Counted from the stretch's first letter, positions 1-10,073 are shown. The stretch is DNA of 64,000 nucleotides from Teichococcus vastitatis (GCF_003604215.1 NZ_QXGS01000003.1:124001-188000); one strand, 5' to 3'. The notes: generated from the letters alone by a model not told the origin. Numbers and translations are program-made.

Positions 1-348
1 CGGCAGGCGCGCCGCCACGGCGGCCAGCAGCCCCGGCAGCAACCCCGTCAGCCCGGTGGCGATCGCGCCGAGGCGCAGCTCGCCCGAGACACCGCTCTCG
101 GAGGCGCTGTCGCGCAGGTCCCGCAGGTCCCGCAGCAGGAGGCGGGCACGCGGCAGGATGGCGAGGCCGGCTTCGGCCGGCACCACGGCGCGGCCGGCCC
201 GCTGCAGCAGGGGGGCGCCGAGTTCGGCTTCCAGCGTCTGGATGCGCTGGGCCAGGGCCGCGGGAGTCAGGTGCAGGCGGCGGGCGGCGGCGGCGATGGA
301 GCCTTCCTCCACCACCGCGACGAAGCTTTCCAGGAAGCGGGTATCCAT
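1..348 (-). CDS. LysR-family transcriptional regulator, N-terminal part (cut by window edge)
   Basis: The first 116 residues are visible. They begin MDTRFLESFVAVVEEGSIAA and contain the winged helix-turn-helix of LysR regulators: the segment with ARRLHLTPAALAQRIQTLE is the recognition region at about residues 22-40, followed by the long linker helix and the start of the effector domain (GELRLGAIAT, about residues 90-99). The rest lies outside the window. The gene is divergent from the RraA-family gene and the Bug solute-binding protein gene, so it probably controls them in response to a carboxylate, but this is inferred from position only. Confidence 0.9.
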   Translation of the reverse strand, partial: MDTRFLESFVAVVEEGSIAAAARRLHLTPAALAQRIQTLEAELGAPLLQRAGRAVVPAEAGLAILPRARLLLRDLRDLRDSASESGVSGELRLGAIATGLTGLLPGLLAAVAARLP

Positions 349-423
349 AAGGAAAACCTATCGAATGAAAGCAGGAAAGGAAGGGTTTTCCGATCCCTCT
401 CCGGTGGCGCAGGATGAGGTTCC

Positions 424-1164
424 ATGACGAACAAGGAAGGCCCTGCCATGCCCGTCGACGTTCAGCCGCTTGATCCCAAGGTGGTGGAGGTGCTGTCCGG
501 CATCTCCACCGCGACGCTGACCACCGTGCTTTTGAAGAAGGGGCTGCGCAATGTGTGGATGCGCGGCACTCGTCCGTTGAAGCCGGGCCAGCCGCGCCTC
601 GTCGGGCGTGCTTTCACGCTCCGCTTCGTGCCGGCGCGCGAGGATCTGGCGACGCCGGAATCCTGGTCGAACCCGATCTCCACCCGCTCCGCCATCGAGG
701 CGATGCCGGAGAACGTGATCGTCGTGGCCGATGCCATGGGCGTCACCGATGCCGGCATCTTCGGCGACATCCTGTGCGCGCGCATGGCGAAGCGGCAGGT
801 CGCGGCGCTGGTCACCGATGGGGTGATGCGGGACGCCTCCGGGGTGATCGGCACCGGCCTGCCGGTGTGGTGCCAGGGCGCGGCGGCGCCGCCTTCCGTG
901 GCGGGGCTGACCTTCGTGAACTGGCAGGAGCCGGTGGGCTGCGGCGGCGTCGCGGTGTTCCCCAACGACGTGGTGGTGGTGGATGACGACGGCGCGGTGC
1001 TGATCCCGCAGGCGTTGCTGGCCGCCGTGGTGGAACTCGCCACCGAGCAGGAGGCGATGGAAAGCTGGATCATGTCGGAAGTCGAGGCTGGGGCCGCCTT
1101 GCCCGGCCTATATCCGCCGAATGCGGAGAACAAGGCCCGCTACGAGGCCAGCCGCCGCAAGTGA
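424..1164 (+). CDS. RraA-family protein (aldolase / decarboxylase-like)
   Basis: The protein has 246 residues and carries the RraA-family signatures GDILCARMA and ALVTDGVMRD, followed by a GGVAVFPND stretch near the C-terminus. Many bacterial members outside Enterobacteria are metal-dependent 4-hydroxy-4-methyl-2-oxoglutarate aldolases or oxaloacetate decarboxylases rather than RNase E inhibitors, and a metabolic role fits better here beside a carboxylate-type solute-binding protein. The start is uncertain: ATG 424 has an AGGATGAGG stretch upstream, while ATG 448 (MPVDVQP) has AAGGAAGG at a good distance. The 24-base difference does not affect the domain. Confidence 0.85.
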   Translation: MTNKEGPAMPVDVQPLDPKVVEVLSGISTATLTTVLLKKGLRNVWMRGTRPLKPGQPRLVGRAFTLRFVPAREDLATPESWSNPISTRSAIEAMPENVIVVADAMGVTDAGIFGDILCARMAKRQVAALVTDGVMRDASGVIGTGLPVWCQGAAAPPSVAGLTFVNWQEPVGCGGVAVFPNDVVVVDDDGAVLIPQALLAAVVELATEQEAMESWIMSEVEAGAALPGLYPPNAENKARYEASRRK

Positions 1165-1246
1165 GCTGATCCGCCGCGACGGCCACGCCTCCACCCAAGA
1201 GGGGCGGGCCGGCGAGGGCGCCAGAGAACCAAGGGAGACAAGGAAG

Positions 1247-2245
1247 ATGACAGTGAACCGTCGCGGCTTGATCGTGGGTACGGCGGCCCTGGGAGCCTTC
1301 GCGGCCCTCGGGCGCCCCGGCTTGGTCCGGAACGCCCGGGCCGCATCGGCTTGGCCGGAGCGGCCAATCACCGTGGTGGTGCCGTTCCCGCCGGGTGGTG
1401 GCGTGGATCAGATGGCCCGGCTGATGGCGCAGGCGGCGCAGCGCCACCTGCCGAACAGCACCTTCATTGTCGAGAACCGCCCTGGCGCCGGCAGCCAGAT
1501 CGGCATGGAATACGCCTTCACCGCCCGTCCGGACGGCTACACGCTGTGCGCCGTGACGTCACCGGCGATGATGACCATTCCTTACGAACGGCCGGTGCGA
1601 TACCGAGTGGCCGAGTTCGACTACCTGGCCAATGTGGTGGACGATCCGGGCGGGTTGTGGGTGAAGCAGGATTCACCCATCCGCGACCTCGGTGACCTGC
1701 TGCAGCGAGCCAAGACCACGTCCGGCGGGTTGAGCCTCGGCACCACCGGCATCGGCTCCGACGACCACCTCCTGATGCTGGAACTGGAGCAGGCGGTGCC
1801 CGGCGCCAAGTTCAGCCACGTGCCGTTCAACGGTGCTGCGCCGTTGCAGACCGCAGTGCTGGGCGGCCACCTCGATGTCGGCTGCTTCAACGTCAGCGAA
1901 GGCAATCCCGGGTTTCGCGACGGCCGCTTCCGCTGCCTAGCCCAGGCGGGCGCGCAACGCGATCCGGCGCTGCCGGAAATCGCCACGCTGACCGAGCAGG
2001 GCGTCGCGGTCGTGGCCGGGGCGCAGCGCGGCATCGTCGGACCGCCGGGCATGCCAGCCGAGGTGCGGCAGGCGCTGCTGAGCGCCTTCGGCGCGGCGCT
2101 GGCCGATCCGCAGTTCCAGGCCGATGCCCGGAAAGCGCAACTGCCGTTGAAACCGATGGTGGGGGAGGAGTACCGCAAGGCCGTGCTGGGCCTCGATGCA
2201 CGGCTGCAGGAGATGTGGTCGCGCAAGCCCTGGCGCGATCAATAG
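1247..2245 (+). CDS. Bug-family tripartite tricarboxylate transporter substrate-binding protein
   Basis: The protein has 332 residues. The N-terminus MTVNRRGLIVGTAALGAFAA is a Tat-like or Sec signal peptide. The mature part starts WPERPITVVVPFPPGGGVDQ, the characteristic Bug-family opening, followed by VENRPGAGSQIG, the loop that grips carboxylate ligands. The family consists of periplasmic binding proteins for carboxylates and aromatic acids. ATG 1247 was chosen because it has AGGAAG directly upstream and puts the signal peptide at the N-terminus. No TctA or TctB membrane partner is visible in the window, which is common for this heavily amplified family. It is probably co-transcribed with the RraA-family gene 82 bases upstream. 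Confidence 0.92.
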   Translation: MTVNRRGLIVGTAALGAFAALGRPGLVRNARAASAWPERPITVVVPFPPGGGVDQMARLMAQAAQRHLPNSTFIVENRPGAGSQIGMEYAFTARPDGYTLCAVTSPAMMTIPYERPVRYRVAEFDYLANVVDDPGGLWVKQDSPIRDLGDLLQRAKTTSGGLSLGTTGIGSDDHLLMLELEQAVPGAKFSHVPFNGAAPLQTAVLGGHLDVGCFNVSEGNPGFRDGRFRCLAQAGAQRDPALPEIATLTEQGVAVVAGAQRGIVGPPGMPAEVRQALLSAFGAALADPQFQADARKAQLPLKPMVGEEYRKAVLGLDARLQEMWSRKPWRDQ

Positions 2246-2253
2246 GCACTACG

Positions 2254-2287
2254 GCGCGGCGTCGCTTCCCGGCGAGCGGCGCCGCGC
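2254..2287. terminator. Imperfect hairpin between convergent genes
   Basis: Eight bases GCGCGGCG (2254-2261) plus TCGC pair with GCGA plus CGCCGCGC (2280-2287), with a short bulge in the right arm. It lies between the stops of the Bug protein and the HU gene and could end transcription from either side. It has no clear T-run. Confidence 0.35.
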
Positions 2288-2294
2288 GATCCGT

Positions 2295-2564
2295 TCAGAC
2301 GGATTTGCGCAGGTTGGGCGACGGCTTGAAGCGCACGGTCTTGCTGGCCTTGACCTTCACTGGCTCGCCCGTGCGCGGGTTCATCGCTTTGCGCGCCTTG
2401 GTTTTGCGCACGGAGAATGTGCCGAAGCTCGGCAGGGTGAAGCCGCCATGTTTTTTCATTTCCTCGACAATGGACGAAATCAGTTCGCCAGCGGCACGAT
2501 TCGCGGCGACGCCCGTGCAGCCGGTCGAATCCTGGATGACCTGGGTGATGAAAGCCTTGGACAT
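2295..2564 (-). CDS. HU-family DNA-binding protein
   Basis: The protein has 89 residues, the usual HU size, beginning MSKAFITQVIQD. It has the GGFTLPSFGTFSVRK strand and the flexible DNA-binding arm with RKAMNPRTGEPVKVKASKTV, then the closing VRFKPSPNLRK. HU is a small dimeric nucleoid protein that bends DNA with little sequence preference. The start was placed at 2564 because the family begins here; the reading frame extends upstream with no similarity. It is a stand-alone gene downstream of the aminotransferase and separated from it by a terminator at 2691-2715. Confidence 0.95.
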   Translation of the reverse strand: MSKAFITQVIQDSTGCTGVAANRAAGELISSIVEEMKKHGGFTLPSFGTFSVRKTKARKAMNPRTGEPVKVKASKTVRFKPSPNLRKSV

Positions 2565-2690
2565 TGTGTCTCTGACCCGCTTTGCCTCTGCTGAACCTTT
2601 GGCACGCGATCGTTTTCGATGCTGTGCTGCCCGACGATCCTTGCCTTGGCCGTGCGGAATGTTCGGCCGCACTGTGGCAGCAAAAAGGCA

Positions 2691-2715
2691 GAAGCGCCGG
2701 CCGTGCCGGCGCTTC
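2691..2715 (-). terminator. Rho-independent terminator of the aminotransferase gene
   Basis: A perfect 11-base stem (GAAGCGCCGGC / GCCGGCGCTTC) has a 3-base loop and is followed on the minus strand by TGCCTTTTTG. It starts 4 bases after the stop codon at 2719. Confidence 0.85.
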
Positions 2716-2718
2716 CCC

Positions 2719-3912
2719 TCAGCCCGCCTGAGCCAGCCGGGCCGGTTTGTGCGAAGCCTTCCAGGCGCGAAGCCGCTCCAGGGCCTCGCGCAGCACCTCC
2801 ACGCGCTTGCAGAAGGCGAAGCGGACGAAGTGGCGCGGCGCATCGGGACCGGCGTAGAAGGCTGACACCGGGATGGCCGTGACCTTGGCCACTTCCGTCA
2901 GGTGCCGGCAAAACGCCACGTCATCCCCGGCAAAGCCGAGCGGCGTGACGTCGGCAGTAACGAAGTAGCTGCCCTGGCATGGCAGCATGGCGAAGCCGAG
3001 TTCCGTCAGTCCATTCGCCAGAAAATCGCGCTTGTCCTGCAGATCCTCGGACAGCGTGGCGAAGTAAGCATCGTCCTTCTCCAGGCCGACCGCCACGGCC
3101 CGCTGCAGATTGGGCGGCGTGGTGAAGGTGAGGTTCTGGTGCGCCTTGGCGACGTTGGGTGCCACAGCACGGTCGCAGGTGACATAGCCGACCTTCCAGC
3201 CAGTGAGGCTGAAGGTCTTGCCGGCCGAGCCGATTCGCAGGCAGCGCTCGCGCATGCCGGGCAGTGTCATCAGCGGGATGTGCTTCCAGCCGTCGAACGT
3301 CAGGTGCTCGTACACCTCGTCGCACACGGCATAGGTGTCGTGGCGCTGGCACAGCTCGGCGATGAAGGCCAGCTCCGCGGCGGTGAAGACCTTGCCGGCC
3401 GGGTTCATGGGCGTATTGAGCAGGATCGCCTTGGTTTTCGGACCGAAGGCGGCGGCTAGTTCGGCGCGCGGCAGCTCCCACTTCGGCGGTGTCAGCCGCA
3501 CCAGCCGCGGCACCGCGCCGAGCAGCCTCACCACCGGCAGGTAGGTGTCGTAGAGCGGCTCCAGCACCACCACCTCGTCACCCGGATTCAGCACCGCCAT
3601 CAGCGAGGCGGTGATCGCCTCGGTGGCGCCGGAGGTGACGATCACCTCGGCGTCCGGGTCCACGGTCAGGCCGTAGAACCGCTGGTTGATCCCGGCCACG
3701 GCGCGGCGCAGCTCCGGCAGGCCGGTCAGCGGCGGGTATTGGTTGCGGTTGTCGAGCAGCGCGTCGGCGGCGGCGCGCACCACGTCCTCGGGCCCCTCGT
3801 AATCGGGGAAGCCCTGGCCGAGATTGATGGCGCCGTGCTGCATGGCGAGCGCCGACATGACCGTGAACACCGTGGTGCCGGTGGCGGAGAGCAAATCGTT
3901 CTGCGGCTTCAT
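2719..3912 (-). CDS. Class I/II aminotransferase, methionine/kynurenine aminotransferase type
   Basis: The protein has 397 residues of fold-type I PLP enzyme. It has NLGQGFPDYEGPED near residue 30, QYPPLTGLPELR near 58, the LNTPMNPAGK substrate loop near 166, CDEVYEHL near 198 (the Asp that contacts the PLP ring nitrogen) and the PLP-lysine motif SAGKTFSLTGWKVGY with Lys232. This pattern matches the YbdL / kynurenine-oxoglutarate transaminase group, cytosolic enzymes acting on methionine, glutamine or aromatic amino acids. ATG 3912 begins the conserved part; the reading frame runs further upstream without similarity. Its substrate cannot be fixed from sequence. It is divergent from glnB. Confidence 0.88.
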   Translation of the reverse strand: MKPQNDLLSATGTTVFTVMSALAMQHGAINLGQGFPDYEGPEDVVRAAADALLDNRNQYPPLTGLPELRRAVAGINQRFYGLTVDPDAEVIVTSGATEAITASLMAVLNPGDEVVVLEPLYDTYLPVVRLLGAVPRLVRLTPPKWELPRAELAAAFGPKTKAILLNTPMNPAGKVFTAAELAFIAELCQRHDTYAVCDEVYEHLTFDGWKHIPLMTLPGMRERCLRIGSAGKTFSLTGWKVGYVTCDRAVAPNVAKAHQNLTFTTPPNLQRAVAVGLEKDDAYFATLSEDLQDKRDFLANGLTELGFAMLPCQGSYFVTADVTPLGFAGDDVAFCRHLTEVAKVTAIPVSAFYAGPDAPRHFVRFAFCKRVEVLREALERLRAWKASHKPARLAQAG

Positions 3913-4652
<740 letters not shown>

Positions 4653-4825
4653 CCGCAGCCCCAGGAATTTCTGCCGCCGCCGCCCAGCCGGGTGTGCGGC
4701 TCGCACGGGCGCGGCCCCTGGGATGGCGTGAACTCCGCCATTCCGCAGCCGCCACGGTGGCAGGGGCAGGCCCCGGTGCCGTGACGATGGATACTGAGTG
4801 TCGTTAGGGAACAGGACCACACACG

Positions 4826-6262
4826 ATGGCGAAGAAGCCCGCAGCCGCAGCGCCCAACGCGGTTTCCAAGGTCATGGAAATGATCAAGGAGAACAGCGTC
4901 GAATACGTGGATTTCCGTTTCACGGATCCGAAGGGCAAGTGGCAGCACACCGCCCAGCACGTTTCCACCGTCGAGGAGGAGATGTTCACGGACGGCATCA
5001 TGTTCGACGGATCCTCGATCGCCGGCTGGAAGGCGATCAACGAATCCGACATGATCCTGATGCCGGACGCGTCCTCCGCGTGCATGGACCCGTTCGCCGC
5101 GAAGCCGCAGCTGATCCTGATCTGCGACATCATCGAGCCTTCCACCGGCCAGGCCTATTCGCGCGACCCGCGCTCCACCGCCAAGAAGGCCGAGGCCTAT
5201 GTCGCCTCCACCGGCATCGGTGACGCCGCGCTGTTCGGCGCCGAGGCCGAGTTCTTCATCTTCGACAACGTGAAGTTTGGCACCGGCGGCAATTACGGCA
5301 TCTACCAGCTCGACAGCATCGAGGGCCCGGGCGCCAGCCTGAAGGACTACCCCGAGGGCAATATGGGCCATCGCCCGGTGGTCAAGGGCGGCTACTTCCC
5401 GGTGAACCCGGTCGACAGCGAAGTCGACCTGCGCGCCGAGATGCTGTCCACCATGATCGAGATGGGCGTGGCCGGCGAGAAGCACCATCATGAGGTGGCG
5501 CAGTCGCAGCACGAGCTGGGCACCCGCTTCGGGCCCCTGGTGCAGCATGCCGATCACATGCAGATCTATAAGTATGTGATCCACAATGTCGCGCACAGCT
5601 ACGGCAAGACCGCGACCTTCATGCCGAAGCCGATCTATGGCGACAACGGCTCGGGCATGCATGTGCACCAGTCGATCTGGAAGGGCGGCAAGCCGGTCTT
5701 CGCCGGCAATGGCTATGCCGATCTGTCGAATGAGGCGCTGTATTACATTGGCGGCATCATCAAGCACGCTAAGGCGCTGAACGCCTTCACCAACCCCTCG
5801 ACCAATTCCTACAAGCGTCTGATCCCAGGCTTCGAGGCGCCGGTGCTGCTGGCCTATTCGGCCCGCAACCGCTCGGCCTCCTGCCGCATTCCCTATGCCA
5901 CGAATCCGAAGGCCAAGCGCGTTGAGGTCCGCTTCCCCGACCCGACCGCCAACCCGTATCTGGCCTTCGCCGCCATGCTGATGGCGGGTCTGGACGGCAT
6001 CAAGAACAAGATCCATCCGGGCGAAGCCATGGACAAGGATCTGTACGACCTGCCGCCGGAAGAACTGAAGGGCATCCCGACGGTGTGCGGCTCGCTGCGC
6101 GAGGCCCTGGAGGCGCTGGCCGCCGACCACGAGTTCCTGCTGGCGGGCGACGTGTTCAGCCAGGACCAGATTGAGAGCTACATCGAGCTGAAGTGGCAGG
6201 ACGTGTACCGCTTCGAGCACACGCCGCACCCGGTCGAGTTCGAGATGTACTACTCCGTCTGA
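4826..6262 (+). CDS. glnA: Glutamine synthetase type I
   Basis: The protein has 478 residues and catalyses ATP-dependent amidation of glutamate by ammonia in a cytosolic dodecamer. Visible signatures are [10 protein letters not shown] near residue 58, the [10 protein letters not shown] metal-ligand strand, the ATP-binding region [16 protein letters not shown], the NRSASCRIP glutamate-binding segment, and DLYDLPPEE with Tyr407, the residue that adenylyltransferase modifies in the GSI-beta type. Activity is therefore expected to be controlled by adenylylation through the PII protein encoded just upstream. The gene ends in a terminator at 6283-6311. Confidence 0.98.
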   Translation: MAKKPAAAAPNAVSKVMEMIKENSVEYVDFRFTDPKGKWQHTAQHVSTVEEEMFTDGIMFDGSSIAGWKAINESDMILMPDASSACMDPFAAKPQLILICDIIEPSTGQAYSRDPRSTAKKAEAYVASTGIGDAALFGAEAEFFIFDNVKFGTGGNYGIYQLDSIEGPGASLKDYPEGNMGHRPVVKGGYFPVNPVDSEVDLRAEMLSTMIEMGVAGEKHHHEVAQSQHELGTRFGPLVQHADHMQIYKYVIHNVAHSYGKTATFMPKPIYGDNGSGMHVHQSIWKGGKPVFAGNGYADLSNEALYYIGGIIKHAKALNAFTNPSTNSYKRLIPGFEAPVLLAYSARNRSASCRIPYATNPKAKRVEVRFPDPTANPYLAFAAMLMAGLDGIKNKIHPGEAMDKDLYDLPPEELKGIPTVCGSLREALEALAADHEFLLAGDVFSQDQIESYIELKWQDVYRFEHTPHPVEFEMYYSV

Positions 6263-6282
6263 TCGGCGGGCGATCACGGCAG

Positions 6283-6311
6283 GGCCAGGAGCGGCAACGT
6301 TCCTGGCCTTT
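6283..6311 (+). terminator. Terminator of glnA
   Basis: The 8-base arms GGCCAGGA (6283-6290) and TCCTGGCC (6301-6308) have a 10-base loop and are followed by TTTCTTGTT on the plus strand. Confidence 0.75.
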
Positions 6312-6359
6312 CTTGTTCGGCCGCGGGAGCCCGGCTTCGCCCCTCGGACCGGCGTTGTC

Positions 6360-7514
6360 CTATCCGGCCTCGGCCAGATGCTTCGCGCCGGCTTTCAGCG
6401 AGGCTTCGCTGATGCGGATGCCGAGCCCCGGCACCTCCGGCACCACTACCGCCCCATCGTGGTTGGCGATGCGCTCTTCCAGCACATCCTCGGTCAGGAC
6501 GTGGTGCGGCATGTAGAACTCGCAGCCGAGCGAGATGCCGGGCGTGGCCGCGATCAACTGCGTGCCGGCAGCCAGCGCGATGCCGCCCTCCCACAGCGTG
6601 CCGCCATAGCCGGGCAGCCCGGCCGTGTCGGCGATCGCCATCATCGCCTGTGCCTTCAGCAGCCCGCCGCATTTCATCAGCTTCACACTGATGGCATCGG
6701 CCGCCTGCCGCCGGATCACTTCCAGCAGGTCCGTGGCATCGAAGCAGCTCTCATCGGCCAGAACCGGAGTATCCAGCGCAGCCGCGAAGCCGGCCATGGC
6801 GTCGAGGTGGCGGCGCGGCACCGGCTGCTCGATGAAGGTGGGACGGAAGCGGTCCACGTCGCGCAGCACCGTCATGGCGCGGAAGGGTTCCAGCGCCTGA
6901 TTGTAGTCCAGCCGCAGGTCGATCGTGTCGCCGAAGGCATCACGGATGGCCTCCAGGTGCGCCATGTCCTCGCGATGCGGCTTCACCCCGGTCTTCACCT
7001 TGAACACGCGGTGCCCGGCCGGAACCATGGCCCGCATGCGGGCCATGTCCGCCGCGAAATCCGGATCGGCGATGGAGAAGGAGAGGGGGATCGCGTCGCG
7101 CACCCGCCCGCCCAGCAGATCGGCCACGCTCAGCCCGGTGGACTGCCCGAGAATATCGAGCAGCGCCATCTCCACCGCCACCTTGCTCTCCGGATGGCCG
7201 ACCAGGACCCGGTCCATGGACGCCATCAGCGTGCGCAGGCGGCGCGCATCTGCGCCCACGACCAGCGGGCGCAGATAGGTGTCGAGCGCCGCGAAGGCAG
7301 CTTCCGGCGTTCCGGTGAACACTTCCCAGGGCGCGGCCTCGCCCCAGCCCACGATGCCCTCGCGCGTGGTCAGCTGCAGCAGCACCCGCTTGACGCTGCC
7401 CTTCACTGCGCCCACGCCCTGGGCGCGGGGCATCCTGATCGGGCTCTCCACCAGCATGACGCGCATGCGGCCGATGACGGGCGCGCGCATCGGCGCGGCG
7501 ATGGACACCTGCAT
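6360..7514 (-). CDS. Enolase-superfamily enzyme, muconate-lactonizing / dipeptide-epimerase type
   Basis: The protein has 384 residues with the MLE-subgroup active site intact. It has the KxK motif FKVKTG (Lys172, Lys174), metal ligands Asp203 in LDYNQ, Glu229 in IEQP and Asp254 in LADES, and the opposite catalytic lysine Lys278 in SVKLMKCGG. Family members abstract a proton alpha to a carboxylate; members beside amino acid transporters are often racemases or epimerases, whereas true muconate cycloisomerases sit with aromatic ring-cleavage genes, and none are here. It is last in a minus-strand operon, starting 4 bases after the ATPase stop codon. The substrate is unknown. Confidence 0.9.
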   Translation of the reverse strand: MQVSIAAPMRAPVIGRMRVMLVESPIRMPRAQGVGAVKGSVKRVLLQLTTREGIVGWGEAAPWEVFTGTPEAAFAALDTYLRPLVVGADARRLRTLMASMDRVLVGHPESKVAVEMALLDILGQSTGLSVADLLGGRVRDAIPLSFSIADPDFAADMARMRAMVPAGHRVFKVKTGVKPHREDMAHLEAIRDAFGDTIDLRLDYNQALEPFRAMTVLRDVDRFRPTFIEQPVPRRHLDAMAGFAAALDTPVLADESCFDATDLLEVIRRQAADAISVKLMKCGGLLKAQAMMAIADTAGLPGYGGTLWEGGIALAAGTQLIAATPGISLGCEFYMPHHVLTEDVLEERIANHDGAVVVPEVPGLGIRISEASLKAGAKHLAEAG

Positions 7515-7518
7515 AGGT

Positions 7519-8289
7519 TCAGCCTTCGCGCTGGCGGTGGAAGTGGGACAGGAAGGCCCGCGTCGCGTCCTGCCGTGGGGTGTCGATCACCTGCCGCGCC
7601 GGGCCGTCCTCGACGATAACGCCGTCGCGCAGGAAGACGACGCGATCCGCGACCTCGCGGGCAAAGGCGATCTCATGCGTCACGATCACCATGGTCATGC
7701 CCTCGGCGGCGAGCGACTGCATGACCCCCAGCACCTCGCCCACCAGCTCGGGGTCCAGCGCACTGGTCGCTTCGTCGAACAGCATCATCTCGGGCTGCAT
7801 GGCCAGGGCGCGCGCGATGGCGACGCGCTGCTTCTGCCCGCCCGACAGGCGTGACGGATACTGCTCCGCCTTGTCGGACAGCCCCACCTTGTCGAGCAAT
7901 TCGCGCGCCAATGCCTCGGCCTGCGGCTTCGCCATGCGGCGCACCGTCAGCGGCCCTTCCATCACGTTCTGCAGCGCCGTCCGGTGCGGAAACAGGTTGA
8001 ATTGCTGAAACACCATACCGGTGGTCGCGCGGAACTTCGCCAGGGCGCCGGTGCCGGGCAGGGCGTCGCCGCCGCCGAAATCGAAACGCCGCTCACCCAT
8101 CCGCACGGTGCCGCCATCCGGCACCACCAGAAGGTTCAGGCAGCGCAGCAGGGTCGACTTGCCGGAGCCCGAGGGGCCGATCAGCGCCACCACCTCGCCG
8201 CGGGCGACCCGCAGATCGATGCTGCGCAGCACGGTGTTGTCGCCGAAGCGCTTCTGCAGGCCGGCAACCTCGATCATGGTGTCGCTCAT
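7519..8289 (-). CDS. Polar amino acid ABC transporter, ATP-binding protein
   Basis: The protein has 256 residues. It carries Walker A GPSGSGKST (about residues 38-46), a Q-loop in MVFQQFNLFPH, the ABC signature LSGGQKQRVAIARAL and Walker B MMLFDEATSALDPE. The NLFPHRTALQNVMEGP pattern is typical of the PAAT (GlnQ/HisP-like) group. ATG 8289 was chosen because GAGGAGG lies 7 bases upstream. It energises uptake of an amino acid or related compound through the permease encoded upstream, and its position next to the enolase-superfamily gene suggests that enzyme acts on the imported substrate. Confidence 0.93.
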   Translation of the reverse strand: MSDTMIEVAGLQKRFGDNTVLRSIDLRVARGEVVALIGPSGSGKSTLLRCLNLLVVPDGGTVRMGERRFDFGGGDALPGTGALAKFRATTGMVFQQFNLFPHRTALQNVMEGPLTVRRMAKPQAEALARELLDKVGLSDKAEQYPSRLSGGQKQRVAIARALAMQPEMMLFDEATSALDPELVGEVLGVMQSLAAEGMTMVIVTHEIAFAREVADRVVFLRDGVIVEDGPARQVIDTPRQDATRAFLSHFHRQREG

Positions 8290-8300
8290 CGCCGTCCTCC

Positions 8301-8963
8301 TCAATCCGCGCGCGCCAGCCGGCGTTCCAGCCGGCCAACCAGCAGTGTCAGCGGAAACAGCACCACGAAGTAGATCACTGCGATCAGGGTGTAGATCTCC
8401 AGCGGCCGGTAGCTGTCATGCGCCGCAGCTTGCCCCTGGTAGAGCAGATCGGGCACTGCCAGCACCGAGACCAGCGAGGTGTTCTTCAACTGGATAATGG
8501 ATTGGTTCATCAGCGGCGGCACCATCCGCTTCAGCGCCTGCGGCAGCACGATGCGGCGCATCGCCTGATTCGGCGTCATGCCCAGCGCCAGCGCCGCCTC
8601 GCTCTGCCCCGCCTCGATCGAGTTGATGCCGCCGCGGATGATCTCGGAATAGAAGGCGCCGCCATACAGGGACAATGCCAGCACCGCGGCGGTGGTGGCC
8701 ATCATCTCGATGCCGGCCAGGATCGGCAGCGCGTAATAGAACCACACCAGCTGCACCAGGATCGGCGTGCAGCGGAACACCTCGACATAGGCTTGGCTGA
8801 GCCAACGCAGCGGAGCGAAGCGCGAGAGCCGCAGCAGCCCCGAGAACAGCCCGACCGCGAGGCCCAGCAGCACGATGGCGGCGGTGAAGGCCAGCGTCAC
8901 CCACAGGCCGTTCACGAACAGCCAGCGGTATCCCCAGAGAATACCGAAATCCCATTGATACAT
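8301..8963 (-). CDS. Polar amino acid ABC transporter, permease
   Basis: The protein has 220 residues beginning MYQWDFGILWGYRWLFVNGL. It has about five membrane segments and the HisM/GlnP-family pattern FRCTPILVQLVWFYYALP, then the EAA-type cytoplasmic loop GQSEAALALGMTPNQAMRRI that docks the ATPase. It lies between the binding-protein gene and the ATPase gene. Only one permease is present, so it would act as a homodimer. Confidence 0.92.
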   Translation of the reverse strand: MYQWDFGILWGYRWLFVNGLWVTLAFTAAIVLLGLAVGLFSGLLRLSRFAPLRWLSQAYVEVFRCTPILVQLVWFYYALPILAGIEMMATTAAVLALSLYGGAFYSEIIRGGINSIEAGQSEAALALGMTPNQAMRRIVLPQALKRMVPPLMNQSIIQLKNTSLVSVLAVPDLLYQGQAAAHDSYRPLEIYTLIAVIYFVVLFPLTLLVGRLERRLARAD

Positions 8964-9015
8964 GCGGTGCGGTCCGGCAGGTGGCACGTGGCGACCCGCC
9001 ACGCGCCGGTTCAGG

Positions 9016-9852
9016 TCAGAGCGTGATGCCCGGCGGAAAGTCGGCCTCGGTGATGCCGACGAGGTCCATGTTGGACACGATGGCCGAGCGCACCGCGCCC
9101 AGTCCCTTGTTGAACTCGATCCAGGTGTTGACGTAGTCGCGCCAGGTCTTGTCGGCTTCCCGCCGGAAGCCGGCGTTGGATGTGGTGGCGAAGACCGGGG
9201 TTGGCACCACGATCTCGGTGTTCGGCATCTTCTTCTTCGCCACCAGCGACAGCATCATCACCAGGCACTGCGCATCGACGCGCCCGGCCTGCACCGCCAT
9301 CGTCGCCTCGTCGGCGCTTTTGAAGCGCGACACGGTGGCCTTGGGCAGCAGCCGCGTCACCACCTGGTCGTGCGAGGATCCGGTATCAACGGCGAGCTTC
9401 ACCTCCGGCTTGTTCAATTCGTCCCAGCTTTTCGGCTGAAAGCCCTTCTTGGCCAGGAAGGAGAAGGCGTTGTTGAAGCAGGGCACCGAGAAATCCACCA
9501 CCAGGGCGCGCTTCGGCGTCGGGTTCAGACCGAAGAAGATGTCGATCTTGTTGGATTGCAGATCGAGGACCGCGTTGCCCCAGGTGGTCTCGGTCAGTTC
9601 CAGCTCGGCTTCCAATTCCTCCGCCAGCATGCGGACGAGATCCACATAGAAGCCGCGCCACTGACCGGAGGCGAGATCCTTGTGGTAGTACGGCGCGGCA
9701 CCCACCACGGCCGCGCTGCGCAGCTTCTTGGTGCGGCGGATGCGGTCAAAGGTCGTCTCGCCGGCGGGCGCCTGGGCGGCGGCGGGATGTGCGGTGGCCG
9801 CCATGGCCAGCGCGAGGCCGGCGGCGGTTCCCATCATGCGGCGTGACACCAT
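9016..9852 (-). CDS. Periplasmic amino acid-binding protein (family 3)
   Basis: The protein has 278 residues. MVSRRMMGTAAGLALAMAAT and the following PAAA form a signal peptide with probable cleavage at AAA-QA. The mature protein has the family 3 features: GFYVDLVRMLAEELEAELEL, then NKIDIFFGLNPTPKRALVVDFS, where the ligand carboxylate is bound. It would be the extracytoplasmic receptor of the ABC system encoded immediately downstream. ATG 9852 places the signal peptide at the N-terminus. The ligand is not predictable; the family covers amino acids and opines. Confidence 0.9.
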   Translation of the reverse strand: MVSRRMMGTAAGLALAMAATAHPAAAQAPAGETTFDRIRRTKKLRSAAVVGAAPYYHKDLASGQWRGFYVDLVRMLAEELEAELELTETTWGNAVLDLQSNKIDIFFGLNPTPKRALVVDFSVPCFNNAFSFLAKKGFQPKSWDELNKPEVKLAVDTGSSHDQVVTRLLPKATVSRFKSADEATMAVQAGRVDAQCLVMMLSLVAKKKMPNTEIVVPTPVFATTSNAGFRREADKTWRDYVNTWIEFNKGLGAVRSAIVSNMDLVGITEADFPPGITL

Positions 9853-10073
9853 GGTCCTGATCTCCTGCTCTGCGGGACGGCGACTGAACCGCGATGCGCT
9901 GCACCCGATCCGCGTCGGTGCCGACACCGGGCACAGCCATGGCCGCGGCACGCCGTCTTCATAGACGCTTCCGCCGGACAGCGGGAAGCCATGTGGCGGT
10001 TCGATGCCGATTGCTGGAACAGGCGGGCCGATCCTACTCTTGTTGCATCACAGCAACTGCAGGGAGCGCTGCC

